A stretch of 60,000 nt of DNA, taken from positions 211,128,744 to 211,188,743 of the forward strand of contig NC_081411.1 in NCBI RefSeq assembly GCF_030272615.1, given 5' to 3'. Positions 46,790 to 56,926 of this stretch are shown one piece after another (the first letter of the stretch is position 1; every line of letters starts with the position of its first letter). The stretch comes from Cryptomeria japonica (lineage: Eukaryota; Streptophyta; Pinopsida; Cupressales; Cupressaceae). The translations under genes and the position numbers were made by a program. The notes beneath the pieces are model-generated. The model was given only the letters and a program-made list of their open reading frames with translations. It ran no database searches and had not been told where the DNA came from.

Positions 46790-47170
46790 AGATCTAGGAG
46801 AGATGCAATGGTAGCCATAGCATCAGCAGCTCGATTTTGATCTCTTAGTATCTGCTCAAAGGTGATAGTAGTGAATGATGCCTTTAATTTGTCCACCATT
46901 TGTTTGTATGACATGAGCTTGTCATCTTTAGTCTAATATTCATCAATTGCTTGTCTAATGACTAGTTAGGAGTCGCCATATACTTGTAGTTCTTGTAACT
47001 TCCATTGTATGGCTAGCCTGAGTCTTGTGATCAAGGCCTCATACTCTGCTATGTTGTTTGTGCATGGAAATATGAGCTTGTAAGACTTTGGGATGTTGTC
47101 ACCTTGAGGTGTGATAAATAGGATGCCTGCCCCCGAGCCATGCCTAGTGTATGAACCATCAAAGTATAGT
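46790..47170 (-). pseudogene. pol: E3 pol: archaeal-type RNase H after the degenerate RNase H
   Basis: The sequence shows KLYFDGSYTRHGSGAGILFI (Asp at about 47160), CTNNIAEYEALITRLRLAI (Glu), LQVYGDS (Asp at about 46974), and LRDQNRAADAMATIASL (last Asp). All four catalytic positions are present. A stop follows GDS at 46966. This domain removes RNA during cDNA synthesis and is the extra RNase H characteristic of the Tat lineage. Its place between RT-RH and integrase contrasts with E1. Confidence 0.9.
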
Positions 47171-47229
47171 TTCCATGGTTGTGTTGTTGTGATAATGAAT
47201 ATCTCTTCATCTAGAAAATTGGAAATGAG

Positions 47230-47690
47230 AGGATGATCGCCTAGGAGTGGTGCATCGACCAACTGATCTTCAATGACTTGTCCTTTGATAGCTTTACAGT
47301 CCACATACTCAATGTCAAATTCACTGAGAATCATCACCCATTTGGCCAAGCAGCTTGTCAATGTTGCTTTACTGAGTAAGTATTTGAGTGGATCAATCTT
47401 TGCAATGAGTTTTACCTTGTGTGTTAATAGATAGTGCTTCAGTTTAGTGGCTACCAAGATTAGTGCTAGGCAAGCTTTCTCAATAGGTGTATAATTGAGT
47501 TCATAGCCAACCAGTGTGCGAGAGATGTAGTAAACAACACACTCTTTTCCTTCTGCATTATTTTGTGCCAATAGTACACCTAATGCTATATTTGTTGCTG
47601 ATATATAGAGCAATAGAGGTCTGCTCAGGTCTGGTGAGATCAATAATGGTGTATTCATGAGATAGTCTTTAAGCATTTGGAATACTTGAT
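47230..47690 (-). pseudogene. pol: E3 pol: retroviral-type RNase H, first Asp replaced by Ser
   Basis: The minus strand encodes LLISPDLSRPLLLYISATNI then ALGVLLAQNN, CVVYYISRTLVGYELNYTPI and EKACLALILVATKLKHYLL. The catalytic Asp of the LYVDAS-type motif is Ser here. The rest of the fold is well kept within a 236-codon open frame that continues into the archaeal-type domain, which supports use as a connection domain rather than an enzyme. Confidence 0.88.
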
Positions 47691-48485
47691 GGCATCTGGC
47701 ATCCCATTGAAAATGGATGTTCTTATGTAGCAGGTGTGTAAATGGGTGACACTTATCGACCAGTTGTGCAATGAATCTTCAAATTGATTGAAGCCATCCT
47801 TGTAGTGTCCTTAGCTGGCTGATGTTCTTTGGAGGTGACATGTTCGTGATTGCTTTGAATTTTGCTAGATCGACCTCAATACCTTTGCTTGAGATGATGT
47901 ATCCTAGAAGCTTCCCCAAGGTTACTCCAAAGACACATTTCTTTGGGTTAAGTCAAACATGATATTGTTCCAGTCTATCAAAGATTTTCGCCAATGTGTG
48001 TAAATGACCTTCTCTTGTGAGTGATTTTGCCAGTAAGTCATCAACATAATCTTCCATTATAGTATGCATCATGTCATGGAAGATGGTAGTCATTGCTCAT
48101 TGATACTGAAAGGCATTACATTCTTGAGACTGAAAGGCATTACATTCCAGCAGTATGCTCCCCATGGACATGTGAAGGTTGTCTTATGTTGATCCTCTGG
48201 TGCGATCTTTATCTGATTGTACCCTGAAAAGCCATCCATGAGTGAAAGCATGGCATGTCCTGCTATTAGGTCTACTATTATGTCGATGTTTGGTAGGGGG
48301 AAGTCAACTTTAGGACATGCCTTATTTATATCTCTAAAGTCAGTACAAATACGAATGTCCCCATTTGGTTTGCCGATAGGCACAATATTGGATATCCAAT
48401 CTGCATAATCAATTGGTATAATAAAACCAACATCTAGGAGTTTCTTGAGTTCTTCTTTGACTAATACCACAATCTGAGGATGCAT
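47690..48485 (-). pseudogene. pol: E3 pol: reverse transcriptase with internal duplication
   Basis: The motifs are VKEELKKLLDVGFIIPIDYA, SNIVPIGKPNGDIRICTDFR, CPKVDFPLPNID, MLSLMDGFSGYNQIKIAPED, and TFTCPWGAYCWNVMPFSLKN. A local duplication (48105-48152) then destroys the segment after MPF and shifts the frame. After it, the frame resumes with TIFHDMMHTIMEDYVDDLLA (catalytic YVDD) and LNPKKCVFGVTLGKLLGYII. A stop precedes LNPKK, where V-TGA probably was a CGA/CAA-type codon. Confidence 0.92.
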
Positions 48486-48497
48486 CTTGTGAAGTTT

Positions 48498-50320
48498 CTA
48501 CTTGATAGGTTTGGCTCCTTCTACTATGGTGAGGTGATACATGAATAAATCAGGATCAAGCCCAGGCATGTCTGCATATGACCATGCAAAGTTGATTTGA
48601 TGCTTTTGGAAGAACTCTACAAACTTAGGTTGTTCCTTTGGAGTTAAAAGAGATGCCATATGTATGTGGTGAGGAGTTTCAGGAGTCCCCATGTTGTATT
48701 CTTTTATTTTCTCGATGAGAATCGTTGATCGTTCATGTTGTGTATTAGCAGGGATAATGTCAAACCTTTCATCCTCTGATGCCTCAAGGAGGTTTTCACC
48801 ATTGGATACACTCTTTCTTTTTACTTTTTTTGGATCAAACAGTGCTACAGTGTGGTTTTCACTGGAGATCCATGTTTTATTGTTATATTTTTGCAGCTAA
48901 AAGGTTTGGCATCCACCCCAAAGTATACTATGATATTAAGTTCTATGGTGAATCCAGCTTTGTGATCCTCGCTTGGTATGTTATCTCGTATTTCCAAAAA
49001 GTCAATGATCGCCTCATCATTTTAGAAATGGTCAAGATATGGAGGATTAGGTTGGTTCCATTCGATGAGTTCAGGATGAATAATGGGCATTACCTCATCG
49101 ATTAGGTTAAGTTTGTTAGATGTGTCAGTGAGGGTTAAGACATTGTGGTGAAGGTCATTGATGGTACTCTCCCTATCAGAATCAGGGGTAGGATGTGATG
49201 TAGGGTCTGTGGAAGAAGTTTCCAGCTCAAGAACCCAAGAGTTCTTTATCTGTGCTTCTTCGTAAATAGGGATGTCTTTACGAGGTGGAGGTAGTGATGT
49301 GTCTTCCTCATTTGAAGTATTAAGTTGGACGGAATCAAATTCCCATTCATGTGAGTCAGTCTCTGAGTTGCTTTCCAATATCCGATTACTATACCATACT
49401 GGGATGTCCTTTGAGTTAAACATTATAGGTGTGATCAGTTGATGTACCTGTGTAGATGAAATAATTTGTGCTATAGGAAGGATTATGAGGATCAATGAAT
49501 CCGATATAGGGAGTATTGGTAGTGTTGACTCTGTGGCTTCTGTTGGAACTGCTGGTGTTGTCAATACTGTTGTGGGTTCTTATAAAGTTGTTGCTGCTAA
49601 TGGTAATATTGATGTTATTGTCGTTGCTGATGGGATCACTAGTCTGATTGGTGGGAGGATGGGTATTGTAGGTGGTTGTGTTGGGATTTTAGCCTCACTG
49701 GAAGAGTTGCTATGGCGTTTGATGCTGCTTTGATAATCAAAGGTGACCTCTTTGTAATAGGTTGATATAGAGGTTTGTTGGGTTTTCCTTTAAATCTTAG
49801 CTTAGGAAGGATCTCCTTTTGAAAGCATAGGCCTGTATTATCCTTGGGCTTTAATTTCGGCTATAGCGGTTCATGTCATCCTTGCTTGCAAGGTCCCAAA
49901 GCACTCTGACCATTGTAACCCATTCTTTGCATAATGAGAAGGCCTTTGCCATACTAATCTATGGGAAGCTTAGCTTGCAAAATATTGGTGGTGATGGGAT
50001 CTTTATAGATCCATTCTGCTAAGTCCTCATCTATGGTCTCTTCTTCTTGAATCTTTCCAAGGATGAAAGGTGTCAAAGTACATGCTAGCTTGATCAATGG
50101 TGTTTGAAGTAACCATTGAGGTTTACCATGTATTCTAGGAGATGTGGGCATTTGTCCAACACACAAGAGTTGGCTCAAATTGTATTCCCTTGGACCTTCC
50201 TCTGCTATTTTCATTTTGAGCTTTTCTTGCTTGGGTATAGTGGTGTTTGAACTGGCAAGAGAGGCTAGACTTATGTATGATGTGGAGGAGATGGCTTCTC
50301 TATTGTTAGGAATGGTAATC
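48498..50320 (-). pseudogene. pol: E3 pol linker between protease and RT
   Basis: Coding sequence without a recognised domain connects protease and RT. Parts include 50214-49954 (MKIAEEGPREYNLSQLLCVG), an acidic, Ser/Thr-rich part at 49564-49022, and 48692-48498 (MASLLTPKEQPKFVEFFQKH then FAWSYADMPGLDPDL), the usual lead-in to RT. Frames change and stops occur. Confidence 0.65.
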
Positions 50321-50325
50321 TCTTG

Positions 50326-50691
50326 TTAATGACTGATATTATGACAATATGCAAAGGGGTTTGCATTGCCCAGGATTGTAATTTCTACACCATTATGTGG
50401 GAACTTGATACACTGATGGTATGTGGATGGAACAGCTTGCATGGCGTGTATCCAAGGTCTTCCTAATAATAGATTGTATGGTAGAGGAAGGTCTAGAACT
50501 TGACAAATAATGTGTTTCACCACAAGGCCCACTTGGATTGGTAGCACCACAACTCCTTTGGATGAACGTTCGGCATCATCATAGGCTTTGATTGTGATCT
50601 TCTTGCGGGGATCCATTGATTCTATTGCATATCCCAAAGCTATGACTAATTGTAGAGTACAGGTATTCAGGCTTGCTCCATTGTCGATCAA
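50326..50691 (-). pseudogene. pol: E3 pol: aspartic protease
   Basis: An open frame of 121 codons with the active-site stretch MIDNGASLNTCTL (D-N-G-A-S in place of the usual D-S/T-G-A) and the downstream PLPYNLLLGRPWIHAMQAVP signature of plant Ty3/gypsy protease. The domain follows gag directly. An Asn at the middle active-site position occurs in some plant elements, so activity cannot be judged from it. Confidence 0.88.
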
Positions 50692-51299
50692 GACTCACTT
50701 GATCCTATGCTAGTTGATAAACCCTTCAATGTGGAGTGAGGCATTATGAGGTTGCTAGAAGGATGTGTTGTCACTTTCAGAGAAAGTGAGACAAGGTGAT
50801 GACCTTATATTTCCAACCATGGCTTGGAATTGATCTGTATTTAGGTTTGCAGGGACTGACACCTCTTGGAGAGCTTGATCCAAGATGGTTTTATGAGATG
50901 GGGATAGGCATAATAGCTCTAAGATAGATATCAATGCGGGCATTTTGTCTAACTGTTCCACAAGGTTATACTGCTTTGGGATAGGTGGGGTGCCTTGTGG
51001 AGCTGCCTTTATGGTAATCTTGTTGCGACGTGTAACAACATTGCAAGTGGAGCTGGGATTTTTTATGGTTATAGTTGCAATTTGTTTGCTGGCATCGTAT
51101 AGGTGATTCACAGTATAACTATATGTAGCTTGCATATAATTGGTGGTATCTGTGTTTCTCCCTGAAGTGGAAGGACCCCTTTGATCATGTGATGGAAGTG
51201 GATTTTTAAACATGAAATGATCATTGTTTGTTGTCTTTGGGTCATGTCCTTCAATCTTAATTTCACCTCGGCCAATAAGATCATGAATAAGATCTTTCA

Positions 51300-52728
51300 A
51301 TCTGTGACAATTGCTTGTCTTATGTCCTTTCCCTTGATGGAAATCACAATGTTCAGTATCCCTCCACCATGAAGGCTTGACTTGAGGTTCATAATTTGAT
51401 GTTTTGGGTAAGGTTACCAGATTTTGAGAAACCAGTTGTCATAATACTATTTCAATGGGTTCCCCTAAGGGAGTGTACGTTCACTTTGGTTTTTGTTTAT
51501 GTGGTCTAGGTTCATCTTGAGATGTGATGCGGCCTTGATTTGGAGGAGCAACTATGTTAGTCTGAAGTGGGCGATTCTATCCTGCAAATTGAACTACAGG
51601 TTGTGTACATTTGATAGTTCTTGCATCCACAACCCCATCATTGATGATATTTTTATTTTTCTTCCAGAAGCTTGGTTTGTCACTATTGAAATGTGGGCGA
51701 GGGCCATCCTTTGGTTCATTGTAGATTTTGATAAGTCCTTTCTTGATGAGAGCCCACTCACATTTTAAGCCTTTGGTGATCATGTCAATGAAAGAGTCTG
51801 TGTCTTTTACATCCAGGTGAAATTCCTTTTCTTCGTCTAAGTTGGAAATAAATATTTCCACTAGTTCTTGTTCAGGTAACTAAAGAGAACATCTGCTAGA
51901 CATTTGACGCCATCGTTGCAGAAAGACTGAAAATAGTTCACCTGGTTTTTGTTTAGTGTTACATAGATCAGCCATGGTGATATCACGTTCAATATTGTGT
52001 GAGTAATGTGCCAAGAATTTCTGGACTAACTCTTCACATGCCTCAATGCCACCTGGTAATCAGGAAAACCATGATGTGGTTGTTCCTCCCAAGCTTTGGG
52101 GAAAAAGTCACATTAGGTATGCATCCTCATATGCCACTTTGAGGCAAGCTGAATGGAATTCTCTAACATGATCACGAGGATCTCCTTTTCCTCTATACTT
52201 TTCAAACTTGGGTGTTTCAAGCCCTCGTGGAAAAGGTGGCATATGAAGGTTCCTATCAAAGGGATAGGGACAAATGTCATTGAGTGAAAATTGATTGGTT
52301 TTTACACCACTATGAAGTTGTTGGGTGAGATTTTTGACTTGTTTCTGCAACATTTCTATTTCACATGGAGGAGGAGGAGGTGGGGGATTACCTTGATGAA
52401 AGTTGTATCTAATATTCTCTCGACCTCTTTCATCCTCATTACGACTTTGACATTCTGATGCTTGTCTTAGTTGTGCAAGGTCAAAGTCAGAGGGGAGTTT
52501 GGCTCCTTCTTGAGCAAGTTTTAAAAAGTGCACATCAACATTACTCTTGAGTATTTCATCAAAAAGTCTATTGAAGAGAGAGTTGTGTTGCACCCTTTCT
52601 ATTGCCGTAGGAGTGCCTGGATTGTCATCATTTACATTTCCTCCAAGGGATTCTTGGAATTCATTGATATTTTCCTCCTCTTCCTCTTCAATTTCTTGTT
52701 GTCTAGACCTGGACCTAGTATGAGCCAT
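51300..52728 (-). pseudogene. gag: E3 gag with CHHC zinc knuckle
   Basis: I place the start at the ATG at 52728 (MAHTRSRSRQQEIEEEEEE), a common Gag opening, rather than the longer frame from 52893. The N-terminus is acidic; a Pro run (about 52370) and a coiled-coil stretch (EIEMLQKQVKNLTQQL) follow. The capsid has FEKYRGKGDPRDHVREFHSA, LMRLFPQSLGG, and LVQKFLAHYSHN. The nucleocapsid (about 51353-51301) holds HCDFHQGKGHKTSNCHRL, a C-X2-H-X4-H-X4-C knuckle. In-frame stops after TTSWFS and SSRCSL show decay. Confidence 0.88.
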
Positions 52729-54739
52729 TTTGTTTACAAGGTTTTGTTGAAGTTGGGTGAAAATGATGATGAGTTGTTGATGAAATGAGATATTTATGGT
52801 TGGTGAAATGATGTGCATATGGATCTCGAGCACTTTAGAGGTAAATGTGACCAAAGTTTTCTTCTTGATTTGCTTGTTGTGTTTGATTGACAAAGTTTGA
52901 TGTGAGAAGGTTTAGAGAAATTTGAGATGTATTATAGACTCAACTACCTAGTAATGAGAGGATTGCACTCATAGACTAGTTTTAACCTACGTAGAAATGC
53001 CTTGTAGGATGAGTTTATCCTAATGTAGAGACACTCTAAAAAGTGATGTATTGTGTTTGATTCAAGCAATATCGAAAATAGAACTTAGGATAAAAAACTT
53101 CTTTAATGTTTTGAGAGTTAGAATGGATTTGATGAGATGTGAATGTGGTAATGGATGAAATGCTAACTTCAATAAAAGCTTTGTATTACATAAGGAAAAA
53201 ACTCTTCTTCTTCTCTTTCAGGCATTGGTGGCATTTCTTGAGCTACGTTGTATGTGATACAAATGTTTGGAAAGAAGTTGGGGTTAATCTTGCCTCCTTG
53301 GTTTTTGTGATAACTTAAAGCTCTATATTGCATAAAACCTCAGCGGTTTAATGACTCTTGATCAAATTTGTTTGATTTCCCTTGAAGATAAAGACACATG
53401 TGACGTAAGAAGGCTCTATGAGAGACCAAGGTTTGTCTATTAAGATAGAAGAATTTCCTCCTTTTGATTAAAGCCTTTGAGCTTAATGGTCTTCTTTTCA
53501 AGTTGGTGTGTTGATGAAGATTCTTCTTTCTCAAGATGTGAAGAATGGTCATATAGTTTGATACTTTTCTCTTTGTTTTTGATCTTTTTGGTGGTGTTTA
53601 AATTTTTTTATGTTGGATGAATACTTGGTCTTGGAATTTGATTTTTGATTTTTCTTTGACAAGAAAATAAAGAAAGCACACAAACACAAGAATGTTGCCT
53701 CAAAAAGCACAAATAAGTATGGGTCTAGATCAACCCAATCCTTGGACTTTTTAATGACCCTTGCCTTTAAATGTATTTTAGGTGTTTTCCAAAGCTTGAA
53801 GTCGGCTCAATTTCCACTGGTCTTGACTCAAAATGAAAACACTTCAAACACTCTTTATCCCTAAGGTCAAATGGCCAACTGTGATAAATTCAGCCCACAT
53901 CTTGATATTTCTTTGACTTTGGTACTACATACCTTATGAATCTCGTCGTGGTAGGTAAGGATGTGATATACTAAGTCTTGCACGAGCATAATAAATAGAT
54001 GATCCCTATGATGGGGGAGTCATCACTTTCATCAAGCCACAAGTGACTTTTCAAAAAGCTATGTTTCTACTCAAGGAAATATGTATGGTGAGTATCTTGG
54101 GAGCAAAACCATCTATGCTCTTGCACTGAATTATATCACAAATATCCTCAATCAATAGAATGGGTGGGCTACTACTTAAAGGTGTTTAGTAATGTTCGAT
54201 GTTTTTGGACATAAGTTCATTCTTCAGTGACTCACTTAAGAGCCTTGTAAGTTGTGGTGGGGCCCATTTGTCCTTTTGGCAAGTTACACTATAGGAACAA
54301 CTATACCCAAGACTACATCTTTCGCTCTCACCTGATTTCTATAGCGGCTCGAAGGATTTACCACACCAGGTCGTCCCCAAGAGTGATGTGTCTCTTGGCA
54401 GGCCTCTCTTAAAAAGATAAAACTTGAGTGTTACTAACACTTTTCTCTTGCACCTAGGACCACGAAAGCCAAGGGAGAGGATAGTGTGTGTTAGAAGTAG
54501 GACCACTCAACAAACTTTGCCCAAGCGTGCCAAACACAAAAGACACTTGTTATTTTTAACCCATCATCGCAATGTGTTTTAACTATTGGGAGATGTTGCT
54601 CCAACCATCATAGTGTTCTTTTTAACTTCAAAGACAAAATGCTTGAGTAAACTAGAATTTGAAATCCCGGTCAACTTAATTTGAAACATGTATGCATGAA
54701 GTAAATCGCTTGCAAAATGAGACAAATGGATTGTTCCTT

Positions 54740-55010
54740 TTATTTGCACCAAAATTTGAAGTGTTGATTGTGAATTTTAGTTTGATGCAAGAAATAAATT
54801 TTGTCTTGTTGATTTTAAGCACCAAAAGAAAAATTAAGCCTAACTTGCAAGAAACAAAGTTTGTGTTGTGGGTTTTTAGAGCACCAAGGGAAGTGAACCT
54901 AACTTGCAAGGAAATAAAATTTGCTTGTAAGTTTTAGAGCACCAAAAATGAAGTGAGCCTATCTTGCAAGAAATGAAGATTGTTTTTAAAGCACTAAAAA
55001 GAAGTGTTTT
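54740..55010. repeat. Degenerate direct repeats in the E3 leader
   Basis: Words of the types CCTAACTTGCAAGAAA, AAATTTTG or AAGTTTGTG, and TTTTAGAGCACCAA recur with a period of about 60-70 bases, four to five times. They give rise to the overlapping frames on both strands at 54676-54937. Confidence 0.7.
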
Positions 55011-55144
55011 TGACTTTTTAAGCTAAAAAAAGAGTTATTCTAAAACATGTACATGAAGCAAACCGTTAGAAAAAATTGAAAGAATGGTGGGCTTCTACAA
55101 GCCTAAGAAAATTTATTTTCTCAGTTACATGGCCTTTTTTACAA

Positions 55145-55415
55145 CGTTCTATTACAATAGCGATGCTCTGTGTTCAAATAGAAGCGCTATTTAACACAAA
55201 TGCGCTAATACTAAGACAAAAGCGCTACAAGTAAAACTCTGACAACAAATACAAAAGCGCCAAAACAAGCACAAATACACTATTTAAGCCATAAAAGCTC
55301 TAAATAATGGTCAATAGCACCAAATTTGAGACAACAACACTATTGTAAATACAATAGCTCTAGAATGTCAAATTGCAATAGCGCTACAACGTGATCAAAA
55401 GCGCTAAAGTGCGAC
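55145..55415. repeat. AGCGCT motif array in the E3 5' leader
   Basis: The words AGAAGCGCTATTT, AAATGCGCTAATA, AAAAGCGCTACAAG, AAAGCGCCAAAAC, ACAATAGCTCTAG, CAATAGCGCTACAAC and AAAAGCGCTAAAG recur about every 20-25 bases. Read in the element's sense they become GTAGCGCTATTG-like, i.e. the same orientation that the PMD intron array has in the PMD sense. Confidence 0.85.
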
Positions 55416-55480
55416 CTGTGTGTGAAACTCAACATTCAAACAAGTTAGTTTTTGAAAAAAAAAAATGTTTTTGGGTGTTT

Positions 55481-55501
55481 GGATTCACGTCGGGGTCACC
55501 A
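55481..55501 (-). promoter_or_regulatory. E3 primer-binding site
   Basis: Two bases inside the 5' LTR the minus strand starts TGGTGACCCCGACGTGAA. It begins with TGG as required and closely resembles the E2 PBS. Confidence 0.85.
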
Positions 55502-55503
55502 AA

Positions 55504-56921
55504 TGATGCTCTACAAAATAGACAAGGTTAGACTAAAGCTTGTGGTCGTATAACACACAAAAACACAAGAAATCGCTAGTGTTATTCAATCAAAGACTAA
55601 TCTAAGCAGGCATATCAAAAGAGATACCAAAAGCATGAGAGAATATTTAACTAGGAAAGTAAATATAATGAGACATCTCCAAATGCCTCCTAACATGCTC
55701 TTAGCTCCTTCTCCTTTGTTCCTCTCCTCTCCAAGTTCCAAACTAGTGTAGCTCTCAACAACTTTTTGCTCTATGGATGCTTATGGAGGCTTGAGATTGA
55801 AGTATTTACTCTAAATGTGAATAAAAAGCTAATGCTAGATGTTATGATGCTAAAATGATTTATTTTAAGCCAAAATGACAAGATATTAATAATTTATGCT
55901 AAATGCTCTCTAAAATTCTCTATAACTTAGGTGCATACAAGTTTTTTAGGATCTGGATTATAAAGAAATGGGCTCTATTTATAGGAAAAATGGAGCAATG
56001 GATGGTTCAGATTGAGTAATCTCAACAAGGGTTAGGATTGAATGATATTCAATCCATGTGAGGGCTTTCAACCCAATCCTAGGATGACAAGTGTGAATCT
56101 GAGATAGGTTGAGAGGAGAGGGAATAAGCATTAAATGCTTGACATGACCTGAGAGTTAACTTGGGAGTTAAGGTCAAGGTTAGGTTGAATGAATAAATTC
56201 TTTATTCAAAGAATAAAGCTTTTATCCAATGGATAAACTCTTGTGTAAAGGCAAAAGGGATAACCATGGTCAAAGCAATAAATGCTTGAGGAGACAAATG
56301 AGTGCAAGTTGAATAAACCATAAATGGTTATGTAAGAGCCATTAATGGTCATGTAAGAGCCATTAGTGGTTTTGGAAGACTTTAGAGGTTAAATTATTGA
56401 ACACACAAAGCATTAAATGCTTTTCAAAGACTTTGAAGTTTTTGAAAAGTGACTCCAAGTTGCTTAGGAATGTGACAATAATTAGGGGATGGACTAGGTT
56501 AATCATGAAGGGTTTAGAAGAATCTAGAAGGGGGTTTAAGAATGCAAGTGGATTTGGTAGGTGAGGGAAAATGGGATTTTATTTAAAATAAAATTTATTT
56601 ATTTCAATAAATGTGTGCAAGTTGCATTTGTAGGAAAATGCAAGTGGGGGGGATAAATGATTTAAATAAATGTTTTATTTAATTTATTTAAAAGAGGAAA
56701 AGGGGATTAAATGAAATAAATACAATTTATTCATTTAATTGATTGTGAATTTGATTTAATGAATTAATTAAAATAAATTGAATAATTTATTTAATTAATG
56801 GAAGAATGTTTGGAGATGAATTAATTAAATATTAATTTAATTAACTGATGGCTAGTGGGTTTTTAATCAAATAAATAGCAAATATTCATTTAATTAAACT
56901 GGACAGATTTATGTGACTACA
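55504..56921 (-). repeat. E3 5' LTR
   Basis: 1,418 bases, the promoter copy. The TATAAATAG box lies at 55975-55983 on the minus strand, about 470 bases from the LTR end. Differences from the other LTR are mainly transitions and cluster in the first 160 bases. Confidence 0.94.
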
Positions 56922-56926
56922 GTTTT
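56922..56926. repeat. E3 target-site duplication, right copy (GTTTT)
   Basis: Matches the left copy at four of five bases. E4 sequence resumes immediately after. Confidence 0.75.

Larger units (their letters stand above)
52729..55480 (-). other. E3 5' leader, about 2.75 kb
   Basis: A long untranslated leader between PBS and gag. It includes the AGCGCT array (55145-55415), direct repeats built on CTTGCAAGAAA and TTTAGAGCACCAA (54780-55000), and a word shared with the E2 leader (GGTAGGTAAGGAT at 53952). No conserved coding frame. Confidence 0.6.
38209..56921 (-). mobile_element. E3: 18.7 kb Tat-like Ty3/gypsy element with antisense PMD gene
   Basis: The LTRs begin TGATACTCTG/TGATGCTCTA and end TTATGTGACTACA. 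Flanks GTTTC and GTTTT are a 5-bp duplication with one C/T difference. The PBS (55481-55501) and PPT (39626-39638) set minus-strand orientation. Sense order is LTR, PBS, 2.75 kb leader with AGCGCT array, gag, protease, RT, degenerate RNase H, archaeal-type RNase H, integrase, spacer with repeats, antisense PMD, PPT and LTR. Stops and a local duplication in RT show that it is no longer autonomous. Confidence 0.92.
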
